64,000 nt of DNA from contig CM060065.1 of assembly GCA_030533445.1 (NCBI GenBank), positions 26,148,474 through 26,212,473 of the forward strand, written 5' to 3'. Below, piece by piece: positions 19,270 to 31,790 of the stretch. A program made the position numbers and the translations under genes. How positions within the stretch are numbered: position 1 is the stretch's first letter; each line of letters begins with the position of its first letter. This stretch comes from Cyprinodon diabolis. Lineage: Eukaryota > Chordata > Actinopteri > Cyprinodontiformes > Cyprinodontidae. The notes beneath the pieces are model-generated. The model was given only the letters and a program-made list of their open reading frames with translations. It had not been told where the DNA came from and did not search any database.

Positions 19270-21065
19270 TGTGACAGGAACTTGCTGTTGTTGCTGGAAC
19301 TGCTGACACTTTCCCTTCAGTTTTTAGAACAATCAGAGTATGTCTGTAAAGTTAAAGACATTGAACGAGTTGTGCAGAATCGTATCTACCTAACCAACTC
19401 TCCAGCATCTCTACACTAACAACGAGATAAGATAAAGAAGAAAAAACGGAAAAGTGGTGAACAAATTAAACGTTTTATGAAAGCAGTCCTCCTAAAACTA
19501 CAGATTTTATTAGGTGCATTATTTGAGTTTCTATTGCATATTAATTTAAGATACATTTTATAGGATGTTTAAAAAGACTAGGTGGCTTTCTAGCATGCAG
19601 TTTCTGTGCTTTATATATTTTAACATTTAGACACATGACAATAAACACAATACCATAGCATTTTAGCTGAAAAGGCTATGATCACATAGTGTAAGTATGA
19701 TAAACTTATTCTTATATGAGGAAATGTGATGACTTATGTGGATCATTTGATCAAAACTTTATGTCATTTCTTGCACGTATGGTTTGTTCACATGTTGGAA
19801 ATTTCAACCCAATGTAAACATATGGGGCATTCATGGAGGGTTTCTTGGAAAACAAAAGTGGTATCTATGTGTTCAGTGTCTGGGATATTTTTGTATTGTA
19901 CAGTTAGACCTTGCACTTGTAAATGTAACAAAGAAACCTGCTTTAAATAAGTAGTCCATTATATTATCTTCTGTTAGAATGTGGGAATCAAACCCACGTT
20001 TTGCATCATGAGATCTCAGGCAACAATTTCCCCATTTGGAACACATAAAATCAAAATCAAACTGATGATTTGGAGTAAACTGTAATACACTTTATTCAGT
20101 GTGCACCACAGCATCACTTATCTTTCTGAAATAATCCAATCCTCAAATTAAATTGTGCCACTCAATGGATTTTCCCACCCCTTAAGATCAATGCATTTTA
20201 GGTTCTTCAGCGCTGTCTGCCAATATCAATGATGAAGGAATATCAATAAAAGCAGCTACATTGTATCTGTATCATTTTCAGCAGCAGAAACTACTTCCTT
20301 TTTTAGCTTTTTTCACTTTTTTCCTGCCAGCAGCTGCACAGCTCATGTTCAGCCAGGCGCACACAGGATATTAGCTTCTCTACCAGCAAATTTGCTTTTC
20401 ACATCTATTTCTTTCTTCTTCTAACCAGTTCTTAGGTGGTTTGTTATTGAGCTTAGTGTCTACAAATGCCATTGATCCAAGCCAAGACTGCGATCCATAC
20501 CCATGCACTGTAACACTCTCTAAGTGTGTTAGTAATTCTAATCCTGCTCCTCCTGTTGGCCCATTGATTTTATAGATTTTTCCAAAAGTTGTGATAATGA
20601 TATATCATTGTTAAATTTGGTTGAACAAACCACTCTTCCAATCTATCAATGCTTACACAGGCCTCCCTCCCACGACAGCCTAGGAGTCAGTGTCATAGTG
20701 TCATATTTTGCTGTTTAGACTTCTTTATAACTAGATGAATAATGATAGAGAATCCTAAATAATAACAATGTGTGATAAATAAAAACTGAATTAGAATCTT
20801 ATGAATTCCTATTAACATTATAGCTTTGAAAAAGAAAAAGTTTAAACCCCTTTACATAAGGATAGAAATCCAAAAAGCATATAAAAAAGTTAATTGATAC
20901 TGATTTCACATATTAATAAACAAGAAGACATTTTCTTTGACATGATAGTGATAACCCATAACTCTGTTATCTAAATAAAACTTATCACACTCTTGATGAA
21001 AATCCATAGCTCATTTGCTTAACAGTTTCTTTCCTGAATATAGTCACCTATGGAGTTTAACATCA
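19270..21065. other. Non-coding stretch, no gene recognised
   Basis: AT-rich DNA. The frame at 19726-19950 (74 codons) shows no known domain. Nothing else was recognised. Confidence 0.55.
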
Positions 21066-21069
21066 CCTT

Positions 21070-21470
21070 GTCTCACATAGAAAGTATTTCTGAATCTGTG
21101 CTTTTATGTTAATTTTGTATGTCTGCTTCTGTCTCTTTCAATCCCCATTCAGCAGCTTACACTCATTCTACTTCTGCTAGAGGTTTTCTACAGCTGAAAG
21201 GGATTTTTTTTCTCTCCACTGTCCCTGCATGCATGCTGGGTGTGAGGGATCGCTGTAGAGTCAATAACATAGTGAAAAGCAAATATTTACTGTCACCTGC
21301 TCATCCAGCAGGAGTGAACCCTGCAAAGTCCATAACTCGATGCAGTCTGCTGGGTTTCCTTAGAAAACATTTAACCAGTTAGACTGTATGATCTGATTGA
21401 ACTGCCTGTAAAGTGCCTTGAGATAACACCTGCTGTGAATTGGTGTTGCACAAATAAACAAATTAAATAG
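21070..21470 (+). mobile_element. L2-type LINE 3' end, plus strand
   Basis: The region contains GAAAGTATTTCTGAATCTG, GTCTGCTTCTGTCTCTTTCA, CTGCATGCATGCTGGGTG, GTGAGGGATCGCTG and the tail CTGTAAAGTGCCTTGAGATA, TGCTGTGAATTGG, ACAAATAAACAAATTAAAT. It is the cleanest L2 tail in the window, and it is non-coding. Confidence 0.8.
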
Positions 21471-21474
21471 CTTT

Positions 21475-22113
21475 GAGTTGAATGGCCTAAATTGTGTCTT
21501 TTTTGGCTTCTTTTCAAAGTAAGTTTTTCACAGCAAGATTTCCATTGTTAAATGTGGGTGATCTCTGTGTTATTTCTACCCATTTATCATAACCTATAAC
21601 AGCCTTAGAAATACTAATTCTAATGTTAGTTTTTTGCTGAAATAATTTTTGCCATATTGAATTCTCAACCCTAACAGCAACAATAATAAAACAAAGGACA
21701 TCACTGCTCAGATATGGCAAGTCTATTTAGAGCAATTTGCTTTGCATTGCAGACATTAACGTCTTTTTCACTCTATAAAGTTACTCCAACCCTTCTTGAT
21801 TTTCCAAAGTTATCATAAATAATGTCCCTGAACATAGTCCTACTTCTATGTAGTGACAGAGATGGGTTTTAAGATCTGTATTGTCAAATATTTCAAGGAA
21901 TGGACAATACGGGCTTGCTCTGGTAGTGTCAAATGCCAACCCAACTCACCAAAAGTCATCCTTTTTCCTGTTTTTAAATACATCAAACAGAAGGGAAGAA
22001 ATCAGTAAGTCATCTTAACACAGACAACTAGTTTCCTCAGATGCTATTCCCCAAAACATTGCTTTGTCTTCCTGTGCAGCTGCAACAAAAGCTCAGACCA
22101 CCACAATCACATT
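21475..22113. other. Non-coding stretch, no gene recognised
   Basis: No domain, RNA or repeat boundary was recognised. Confidence 0.55.
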
Positions 22114-22408
22114 TCCATCCATCCATCCATCATCTAACACTCATCCATCAGGGTCACAAGGGGCTGGTACCTATATCTCTAGCAGTCTATGGGCAAAAGG
22201 TGAGGTACACCTCGACAAGTTGCTAGTCCATGGCAGTGAAACACAAGACATATACATCCATGGAAACACACTCAAAAGGACGATTTGGATCCAATCAACC
22301 AAACACAATTTTTTTTATACTGTGGGAGGAAGCCAGAGTACTAACCCATTCAAATTCCATGCAGAAAGACCCTAGCAGGAAATCAAACCAAGAGCTCCCT
22401 TGCAAACA
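22114..22408 (-). mobile_element. RTE-like LINE tail, about 290 bp, minus strand
   Basis: The plus strand opens with (CCAT)n, then GGGTCACAAGGGGCTGGTAC, TAGCAGTCTATGGGC, GAGGTACACCTCGACAAG, CTAGTCCATGGCAGTGAAAC, ACTGTGGGAGGAAGCCAGAG and CCATGCAGAAAGACCC. This is the inverse of the family found at 15351, extended further 5'. It gives the longest copy of this element in the window. Target duplications were not found. Confidence 0.8.
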
Positions 22409-22409
22409 A

Positions 22410-23855
22410 ATTATAGATTGTGAAACATGTTTAAATAATCAAAGCAACTGCACTACAATGGTTTCAGTTGGAGTTCAGCAGGGATTTTTCTTGGACAAAT
22501 ACAATATTACATATTTACAGCCAAATTTATTTGCGTGCCTGTTAGACCCGGGGATTTAATTTATCTCCAAGCACTGATGAAATCTCTCAAAATATTAACA
22601 ATTTTAAGGGGAACTTTTTTTTCTTTTTACATTTAATTGAAAAATTATGTCAAAAAATGACCCTTTTTGATAGTTCATTAAAATTGTAATCAGCTTTCCT
22701 AAAGTAAAACTTGCTATAAGTGCTGACTAGTTTTTTGTGTAGTTTCCCAGATATTTTGATTCTATTTATCTTCAAGAATAAGCTCCAAGCATTTCCTATT
22801 GCAACACATTTTGATCATTCACAAAAAAAATGAGAGGAGATTATGAGTAATATTATGTAAATTGATAAAGGAATTACAAGTGAAAACAATGTGATTTGGA
22901 AAATCACTCAATTGCGAAAGAGCAAGCAATATACATAAACTGGGTAAAGACAGTTTTACGGTCATTCTGCATTTAGCTTTACTTATCACAGACTTCATTC
23001 TGGTATAATAAGCCAAAAAAAGTAACATTTTATATAGTATTACTGAAGGAGGGTGTGTGTTTTTCTATTGCAGGGTTTTCAATAGATTTTATGGATTATT
23101 CAATCTTCGTGAGCATGCATTGAACCATATAGTGTGTAATCAAATTCAGCAAAATAAACATAATAAACAAAGCTGTGTTTGTCTTAACACACTTTCAAAC
23201 ACATTGAAATGATAAACATCTGATGCTGGGTTCTTCTAGGGTGCAATGTCAAGATTGAAAGTAAAACTGTACTGTGCGCCAACCATGAAATGGGGAAAAC
23301 ATGATAAATTAGCAACAACGACGCAAACTGAAATGTGGCATATACTGTATGTGCATCTGAGAAGAATCTTTCATATGTTTTTTCTTATGTTTTATAGACA
23401 TGTAGTGTACCCGCATAGACCAAAATATTTTCCTGAAAATAGCCTTTTATGTATTTGCAGTCCCAGGAATTTTCCCAGGAGTCATCTTTTAAAACAATTA
23501 GTTCCAAGTGTCAGCCAGTGTTTTAATATGTGTGCAATATAAATTAACTCTTTTTTTTTTTGACCTCATAGGTTAGTCAGTATTTACAAAGTTTTTTTTT
23601 TGTGTTTATTTGTGGGGGGGAAAAAAAAGTTTAAGAAAGATTAATCAAGGCCCCTCCCCGCAGAGCTGATAGCTTATAGTTGCCAGAGTATGAAATCCAA
23701 ATGGGTTTAAGTAAGAAGTAAATTTTTATCTAACCCAACGGTAGATGCTTTCTTGTTCTCTTATATAATTGTAATGTTACTTGTTGGACTTAATAAACCT
23801 AAAAGTGCCTCCTTTGAATTTTCCTTTTGCTTCTCTCCTCCTAACCTTCCTTTTA
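22410..23855. other. Non-coding stretch, no gene recognised
   Basis: AT-rich sequence with T- and G-runs near 23550-23630. A 98-codon frame at 23246-23542 has no recognised motif. No repeats with visible termini. Confidence 0.55.
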
Positions 23856-23859
23856 ACTG

Positions 23860-24180
23860 ATTCAGTTATTTTGAAATCAAAAATATGCCCCTCACCCAAT
23901 TAATTTTTACAATAACGATTTACAATTACTAAAGCTTCCCTGCTGATTCTGTAATTGACTATTAATAATATTATTTCATAAATATAATTTGAAGTGACCA
24001 AATTACATTTCAGAATAAATGTATCTTTATGAAATTAGAATCAATTTACTTCTCTTTGAAGCATGCAATAATCTGTCTCACTGATTAATGATTGATCGTT
24101 GTTCTTATCGTATAAATGTGATTGATTTATCTCTAACACATTATGATTAAACAGGTGTTTTACCTACTACACTTGTTCCC
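23860..24180. promoter_or_regulatory. Candidate conserved non-coding element, homeodomain-motif rich
   Basis: The block holds many TAAT-core and related words: CCCAATTAATTTTTAC, CTGTAATTGACTATTAAT, CTGATTAATGATTGATC, TGTGATTGATTTATC and ATGATTAAACAGG. It lacks a coding frame and any repeat signature. The density of such sites resembles enhancers conserved across vertebrates, but the region is also AT-rich, so chance contributes. Alignment to another teleost would decide. Confidence 0.35.
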
Positions 24181-26435
24181 CCTCCTTTATGAGTCTTTAT
24201 CACTTCCAACAATAGATTGGGCCAAATTTCTAATTAAAAATCTTTCCCGAATAAAATGTTACCATTCAAAAAAATAACTGCTTCTTTGCAGTAAAAACAT
24301 TATTCTGTTGTCCATTTTTTGCAATTATATTTTTTATTCCTTTATTACTTTTTAAAACATATAAGCGATTACACTTAGAACTAATTGCATACCCTTTAAC
24401 CAAATATTTTAAAACAATAAATATTTATGTTTTGCGCTATGTGCACAACAAGCCAGAACAACAGAGAAAAAAAGCGAGACAATATTTATTGTGGGACCTC
24501 ATATTACATTTGATGAAACACTGCGGGGTAGAGAGGAGATAGCAGAGCAGGCAGAGGTAAAAGATGGGGATAGGAACACTGCGGGGTGGGGGTGAGGTGG
24601 CAGAGGGATGAATGCAGGGAATAGAAAGGTCTGGAGAGAGAACTAATGGGCTGCACGGCAACAGCTCAAACCGGAGGCGCGGTGAGGCAGCAGCGGCCTG
24701 ACACAGCTGAAGGCCTCAGAGGAGTGCCAGGCCTATTAGAGAAAGATAAGGGCCTGCTAGGAGAAAGCATCCTCTCAGTGGTGCAGTAGACAATAGCACG
24801 GGCATGGCATCAATTAAAGAGAGAAAATATGACATCCAAAAAGCAGCACATTAAATAAAAACAACAAACAACTAGTGCATCGGTGCACCCCCCTTTAAAG
24901 GACTGAGAGTGGGCAGGGAGCACTGGTGGTGAGATATTGTCGATTTATTCTCCACAGTATTGTCCGTGCAGGGGAGTTTATGATGAGGTGAAATGTAAAG
25001 GGTAGAAAAGAAATGAGTCTAGATGCCTTCTGGACAGAGAGCTGTGCACACAGATGAAAGATGAGAAACATGGAGACTTACCTCAAAAGAACTAAAAAAA
25101 ACAAAAAGAAGCACCATCTTAAGAAGAAACAAATCTTCCTGCTATGATAAACTTTAATTCACCCTCAATTTCTTGTCTGTAAGCCTACAAGCAAGAAGCA
25201 ATATCATGCACTGGCCTAGATTACTTCAGTCATGGAAACAGCTAGGAGACTGTTGGAATAAACAAATCAAATTAGAGAGATTATGAACTGATTTGTAACA
25301 AGTTCTTTGAAGGATAGGCCTTTAAGGACAAAACTACTTTCTGCTGTTCACAGAGATCAAACCCTTGTGTCAGTCCACTGGATCTTAAACTCCAGTTGTG
25401 TCCTCACAAGTTGCTTGTTGAGTGCCCTCAGAAGAGAGGTGTGGGTGGCAGACGGCCTCCATGAAGCACCAGTAAACAACAATGAGTCGAACTGACACAT
25501 GCTGCTGATGAAAGGGGAAAACAAAGACACTCTCCTGTTTTTGTTTAGAATATAGAGCAAGTGAATGTACGATTTTATTTTGGTTTGGAGTTGGATTAAT
25601 GTGATTTCCGTTCCGCCTGTCGGTTTCAGAGACCTGCCTTCTTGAGTGGTGGTCAGGTAAAGCCTGGACGCAGCCCCCTATGGCCATTAGTGTGGAAAGA
25701 AGACAGCCCAATAAGCAGAGAAAACATTGATGTGTACAGGTCACTGCACAACCAGCAGTCAAAAGCATCTTACCCTGAAGATAACACAGCAATAACATGC
25801 AGTGGGAACTACAAGCTCTTAATTACTGGTCACTTTCTATCTGTTTTGCACAGACTGTGCATGAACTCATGTTATTTTTACATTTTTTTAAGCCAGTTCA
25901 GGAGAGGTGTATTTTTTTCACTTTTCATATAACCCAATGATTCTTATATGGTGCATCCTTTTTCTGTTTACTCTCCCCCTCTTCTTCCTCTCATTTTAGA
26001 TGGATATGCTTTTGCTCTTTAAAAAGCACTGAGTGCAGCACTAGCAGTAAATCTTTAAGGATTTGACTTGCAAAAAGCCCCTCATATATTGTTTATGAAA
26101 AAAGCTAAGGTTCCCTTTACCTGCCTTCAAGCATCTTAGTTTATGTACTTTTTAGACTTGCACTAGTTAGGCATAGGCATACTTGTCTGACTACATTTTT
26201 ACAAATAAAGACAGACTGCATCCTCATCTGTCACATCTCATAAGGAGAGTCAAAACTATTCTATTCAGGTTAAAGATTCTTGGGTGACATCTTTAATTTA
26301 GTCAGATGAGTTGTATTTTGTGCTTTACCCCTGAGGAAGAGAAGAAAATGAGGGAAGCATTTATAAAAATAAAGTAAGTGCCATCATAGCATTGAAATAA
26401 TAGAATAAAAAAAATATAAAAAAGAATCTGTCACC
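24181..26435. other. Non-coding stretch, partly GC-richer
   Basis: From about 24440 to 25050 the sequence is purine-rich (repeated GAGGTGGCAGAGGG-like words) and less AT-rich than its flanks, which may be conserved regulatory DNA. Overlapping frames on both strands at 25307-25930, up to 137 codons, carry no recognised domain. No exon with consensus splice sites was found by eye. Confidence 0.45.
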
Positions 26436-26439
26436 ATGT

Positions 26440-26660
26440 GTCAACTTGATCCAGCATGCCAAAACCTTCTTTTGTTGGGAACATATGGAAGAAACAGTGG
26501 AGTAAGAAAATTACCCTCCATAATTGGTGTCCTGATCAAGAACGACCGTGGCAGCTTAACAATGCAACCGTTAATTTATCAGAACTCTTTATGAGCTCCT
26601 CATTTAATGCCAGACAACATTAGAATAAATAGCGACAGAGAGCTGGGAAACCAAATAGTC
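26440..26660. promoter_or_regulatory. Candidate conserved non-coding element
   Basis: Balanced-composition sequence with CCATAATTGGTG, GTTAATTTATCAG, CATTTAATGCC and a TTATGAGCTC word, without repeats or codons of interest. The call is from texture only. Confidence 0.25.
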
Positions 26661-28475
26661 ATTGGTTGAATTCCTTTGTTGACTGTATGACAAACTAAGT
26701 GACAGAGGGGAACTAGTGCATGAACATTGAAGGTGCTTTACATAAAGGACAGAAGTGAGGCTTCCATTCCCATGAGTGTGCACAAGCATACTGTACCTGA
26801 TCACAGTTCATGCTAATCACAACCTTGACAGATAGATGTGACACTGACGTGGTGCACAAGGGGTTTTAAGAAGGTGCTTGCCTTTGCTTTGCTGTGATTG
26901 TGACTGTTAAAGGCACAGGTAGAAGTAAATGTAACAGGGAACACCTTTTAATGCTTTTACATATGTGGATCATAATGGATGAGCTTTCTCCTCCTGTGTC
27001 CATAGTAGATAATAAACATATCTTGGTCCTCAACCTCGTGTTTGGGGTGGATGTTGTGGAGAGACAGGATTAAGCATTTTTTGCGGTATTATTCATATAG
27101 ATGGCATTTTTTGAGAGTTGTTTTTTTTTGCTCCTTTTTGTGAGGGTGTGTAAGGGTTTGTGTGTGTGTTTGGGGTGTTTGTGCATGAGCGTTCATACTC
27201 TTTATACGAGAAAAGCCCTATATTGCAATTAAAAAGTGTTTAGCCACAGAGTTGCTTTTGACTGTGCATTCTTCTTTTTTCTGGGTACAAAACCTTGCAT
27301 GAGATTTTCAGTAAAAGAGTTTGTACTCAGATTTCCTCCATGTACAGAGACATGTATCTTCTGTTTTGTTAAATAAAAAGATAGTTGTTGTTTTGTTTTT
27401 GTTTTTTGGTACCATTCTGGCCCCATGATGTACTGTTTATCTGCCCAGGATATACTCTAAATGCTGAGGATTAATTCTCGCTTTATGGTTCAGAGGGGTT
27501 AAGCATTTTTAAGAGATTGATGGATGGGCTAATAAAGGTGCATCCCTCATTTTAACACCCCTAATAAATTTGTGTTCATTACGATAAATTAAAAATAAAA
27601 AAAACACCAAAATGTTCAGATTCTTATCTGTAACAAAATAAATAAAATTGTCATTACTTTGTACAAATCCAGTTTTGGCATTTCAATTTAGTCTTGCTTA
27701 TATTAAATTAACAAAGTTCAGTACACTTTATGTATCACTGAATTGATTTTATGTCTTACATAAAGAATACTAGTTCATCTGGTTTTGACAATACTTTGAG
27801 TAAAATATGAACCATAGATAGCCTCTTTATGGTATGTCTGATGCCACCTGTAGGAAGACTACCAGTGCCCTTTGGCAGTAGGAAGTCTGAAAGTCAAATT
27901 CCTGGAACCCTTGTTGAAAAGTCATTTGAGTTTGGATCTGCAGGAATGACAAACAATTGTATGAGTTTCACAATGACTTTAAGCTCCTCAAGAGTTACAA
28001 TCATTCACAAATTTTATACAGTGTTGTTGGGGTCTTTGAACATTTTTGTTTCTTTTAAACAGAAGAACAAATGAGAAACTTAAACTTGCCTTTGGATATA
28101 TCACATTGCAACCTTTTGTCTTTGATTGAAAATAAATGATAAAGTGGCTAATTGTCTGGATTATTTTATACTAAAATAAAACAGAAATTCTGAAAAACAT
28201 TTATACTTAATATGTCATGTCTTGCTTAACTATCTGATAGCTATGTTTCAAGCTTTCCACCATCGATAGATTACCCAGTATATAACAAAAACATGTTAAC
28301 TGAGCTCTGTAAATACAGTAGCACTGAGCATGGCACTTCTCCCACCCAACCAAGAGGTGAGTTAAAAGAAACTCCTTCTCAATAAGGTGAAGTCACTTCT
28401 CTCCTAATCTCCAGAAAATACATCACAACAACTGAATGTTCATCTGAACTTCTGTGAAATACGTGTGAAATTAGC
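26661..28475. other. Non-coding stretch, no gene recognised
   Basis: TG-rich around 27120-27190 and otherwise AT-rich. Nothing was recognised on either strand. Confidence 0.55.
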
Positions 28476-28479
28476 AAGA

Positions 28480-28745
28480 AGTCCTGGAGTCTCTGCACGG
28501 TACCTTTTCACTGCCACGACATGTGACGGTGCATTAACTGGCCTATCTACTCTACGACAGCTAAAATGGACGCCAGGTGGACACGGCAGATGAAAAGGTA
28601 ATACACTTCTTGTAAGCGATCAAATTGTCCTCAACACCCCTCCTGTCTTTATTACCCAGCCTCTTCCACTGGTGTCGGTCACTGTCTTTATTTTCCATGG
28701 AAGGTAGTTCATCTCTCATTAGCTGCCAGTAGAGGAAGCAGTAAG
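28480..28745. promoter_or_regulatory. Candidate conserved non-coding element
   Basis: Mixed-composition block with CACGGTACC, CTTTATTACCCAGC, GTCTTTATTTTCCATGG and CTCATTAGCTGCC. No frame or repeat is present. This is inference from composition and motif texture. Confidence 0.25.
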
Positions 28746-29883
28746 AGCTAAAGTTTTTTCTTTTTTTTATGATTAATTAAATTTACTCGACTGAAGACTA
28801 AAAACATCAGACCAGGTCATGGATAAAGGGTCTCTAAGGTCCAGCCTGCAGAAGTAACAAACATAGCATACAACAGAAAAGTGATTATCTAAGTATGGTG
28901 ATATTTGTAATATTGTCTGAATATGTTGCATGGGCAGATTTATATCCTCCTTCCATAAGATATGGGCATAGATGTTACCCAGTCAACTATGGGAGAGCAA
29001 TGCTGCCATTTGCACTTCCACACTTGGTTTCTCTAATTATGACAAAACTATCACTACACACCAATATATCCACATACATCACAAAGGGAGAACATACCGC
29101 TGACTGACACTCAGCACAGAGGCTCATTATCACCTACCACTGCCTCTGACTGGTCGACCTGAGCACCATGTGCGGCCCGCGCTGTAAGCCACTATAACTC
29201 CTCTAATTTCACAGCCAAAAGGAATACTTAATGTTTACTCTTTTTTTATATATGGCTGTTGGAGATAGGCCTCTTTCACATTGTAAGAGCTTCTCTGACA
29301 TAATGATAAGATCAAAGCAGGAACCTGATGTACCAATCAAAGGTACCATGAATAATTAATTTTGAAATAACTGTAATACAGTTGTAATGGATCCCAGGTA
29401 GGGGCAATTATGCACTATACGAGCCATAGCCTAGGGTGGCATTAAAAGGGCCGTGCACCAGCACTATAACAATCAACTTAATTGCCTTTTATTTAGGCCC
29501 AAAACAAGTATTATTTTGTGCATGTGCAGTCACTGGGTAGCCAATTACTCCATCTGTTCAGTAGACAACTTCTAATACAGCTGATAATGGGTAAATCGGT
29601 TTCTCTTTACTACAGTATATGTCACACCAAACCTACATACTGTATTTAGAGATACTAAGTGCCCTTTGACTTCTCTTCTTTTAGCTGGGTTGCTTATCTT
29701 TTGCATTGTTTAATCGAATTGAAGGAAATCTTTAAAAAACAAAATTTTTCACAAACTGTGCTACAAGGATAGAGGCGAATGTCAAGGGCAGCAGTGCAGG
29801 AAAACAGGTTTAGTGTTTCTTTACCTTGGATTATTCTAATCTGCCTCAACTTTTATGATTATTTTCTAACTTAGCCACACAAA
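28746..29883. other. Non-coding stretch, no gene recognised
   Basis: No recognisable gene. A 70-codon frame at 28895-29107 has no motif. The sequence at 29390-29470 has a repeat-like look (GTAGGGGCAATTATGC, CATAGCCTAGGGTGGC) but no termini. Confidence 0.5.
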
Positions 29884-29888
29884 CAAAA

Positions 29889-30618
29889 TGTTGGGATCTG
29901 GAGATCTGCCAACTGTCTCCAGTAGAGAGCGCTGTGGGTCTCCTGGGCTGGAGCCTCCAGCACACCTGAGGATCATCAGCCCATCAGGAGACCTTCCTAC
30001 ATAAGCAGCAGCCAGACCTGTCTTCGGCGCCGGAGTGTTGACCAGTTTTGGTTAGCGGAACCTGAGCCTCTGTTCACGTTGAGAATCTCTGTCTGCTCTT
30101 GAGAGTAACTAGATTCTAACCAGCCTCTGTCTTCTCTGCTCACAGGAAAGCCCGACTGAAGTCTGTAGCTCTGGAGGAGCTTACCTTGGAAATCTGCCTG
30201 CCTGCCCTAGGAAGCCAAACCTGAAGACAATTAGTCTGGATTCCCCAGCCAGCTCTCAAGGAAGAGCTAGGACATCTACTCAAGGTCTGAATCTCACTAG
30301 CCTGAAGCTAGACACTGCAGCTGCTGAGCTCTCTGCTGAACCCACCGTCTCTGGACCCAATTGGTTCCCCCTCTCCAGTGATCTGTCTGAACCTCATCAA
30401 GGTACAAATCAGAATCAAACATCTAACAAGTCCTCACCGCTGCCTGGCTAACCAAACAATCCATCTCCGCAGATTCTCAGTGATTGCTGTCCCGGACCTG
30501 TACCAGAACCAGCTCTTTATTATTCTGTGTGCCCATCATTTAATAAACTGTTAAACTTTTACTCCGTTTCTTGTGGTGTTCTGCATGTGGGTTTATATAT
30601 TAGAGACCCATCATGACA
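29889..30618 (+). mobile_element. Solo LTR of an LTR retrotransposon, 730 bp
   Basis: The block starts TGTTGGGATC and ends CATCATGACA, giving the TG...CA ends of an LTR. It is flanked by a perfect 5-bp duplication, CAAAA (29884-29888 and 30619-30623). Near 29998 a TATA-like CTACATAAGC precedes a likely R-region start. At 30542 an AATAAA polyadenylation signal is followed by the CTTTTACTCCGTTTC and CTGCATGTGGGTTTATA end, which is recurrent in fish LTRs. No internal retroviral-type coding region or second LTR is visible, so it is a recombination-derived solo LTR. Family (Gypsy or other) is not determined. Confidence 0.7.
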
Positions 30619-30629
30619 CAAAATGTTGA

Positions 30630-31005
30630 TAATATATTAATATTCTAAATGTATATATTTTGCAAATGATGAATCGGTTTAAGATACAGGGCTGATTCTG
30701 CAGACTTTGCCCCTGGGATTAAGGAAACTCAACAAGGATATTTCTTTATTAAACAATTTCAGCTTTAGATAACTGCAATACTTATGGGTAGTATTTAAGA
30801 TGGCAGATATTACAGCATTGTGTAAATAATTGTGACTTTAAATAAGTAAAACCTGTGAGCAGCAGTCTAGTTTAAAAAAACAAAGAAAAAAAGAAAGGGG
30901 ACGGTGGATTTTTTTTTTAAAGCATACACAGCCTAATTAATATAGTCTATTAACCTAAAGGAAAATGCAAGGTATGGTTGTAAAATGTCAGGTATGCCGG
31001 TCATT
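30630..31005. other. Non-coding stretch, no gene recognised
   Basis: AT-rich spacer between the solo LTR and the SINE tail, with A- and T-runs near 30870-30920. Confidence 0.5.
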
Positions 31006-31006
31006 G

Positions 31007-31115
31007 ACCTTGACCAAGACACCTTACAGTAGAACTGCAGTCAGTCCCTGGACTGGCATGGCTTTCACTGCCCCTACATAGTTAGGGACAAATGCAGAGA
31101 ACTAATTTCCCACTG
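31007..31115 (+). mobile_element. SINE body fragment, same family as 12483
   Basis: CCTTGACCAAGACACCTTAC, TCCCTGGACTGGCATGGC, TCACTGCCCC and GGACAAATGCAGAGAACTAA correspond in order to the body of the SINE at 12483-12690. The tRNA-like head is missing or unrecognisable, so this is a 5'-truncated or decayed copy. Confidence 0.65.
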
Positions 31116-31425
31116 GGATCAGCTTCATAATCATGGTAGGCCACTTCTTTGACCTTATTTATCTTGCTCAGGCTACTTGTAAGCCCACAAGGCTGTGTTA
31201 TTGCCATTAATGTTAATATATAGTAGACATTTTACACATTCAGTAATAAAATGTCACAGGGGATGGTATGTGACATCGTCATTTAAAAAGGGGGATGATT
31301 TTAAAGATTTTTTTAAGAAGGGGAATACCATCCCCCTTCATCCCGCCTCAACTCGAGTACTGCACTAAATGTTTGTACCAATCAAATTGAAGCAAAGGAC
31401 CTTTGAAATAAGTGGACATTAAAAG
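31116..31425. other. Non-coding stretch
   Basis: Nothing recognised. A short inverted pair, GGGGGATGAT and ATCCCCCTTCATCCC, occurs near 31290-31345. Confidence 0.45.
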
Positions 31426-31429
31426 CTTT

Positions 31430-31790
31430 AGGAGGTGATGCAAGTCCTGTGTTATGTTTCTGAACCATTGCTAATGTGTAACTAACCCTTACAGAGGGTG
31501 TGGCTCCATGGCTAGGCCAGGTTATGTTCGCCAGCCAGTCAGAGCTGAAGCCAGGGCCAAAACCAAGTGAGGGGCTAGATGTTTTAGTGTACACCCCAGA
31601 CCACCAGAGAGAAAAAGAGATGAGGAGATATGTAGGAGATAAATCACTAAGTGCTCACCTTGGGTCACTGATCACACCAAAGGCCGCCAGCAATCTCTAT
31701 TTGAACCACAGCATTTGCTGCTTCAGGGCTTTGATCTCTGGCCTTGCTATAAATCAGCATGCACCATCTTATCCCTTCTCTCCCTTTCCC
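31430..31790. promoter_or_regulatory. Candidate conserved non-coding element
   Basis: A higher-complexity block with GGAGGTGATGCAAG, GTTATGTTTC, CCTTGGGTCACTGATC and GCTATAAATCAGCATGC. Frames occur on both strands but without motifs. The texture differs from the AT-rich flanks. This is inference only. Confidence 0.25.

Noticed and set aside
25385..25798. 137-codon minus-strand frame
   Set aside because: It overlaps frames on the other strand and has no recognisable domain; a chance frame in a less AT-rich patch.
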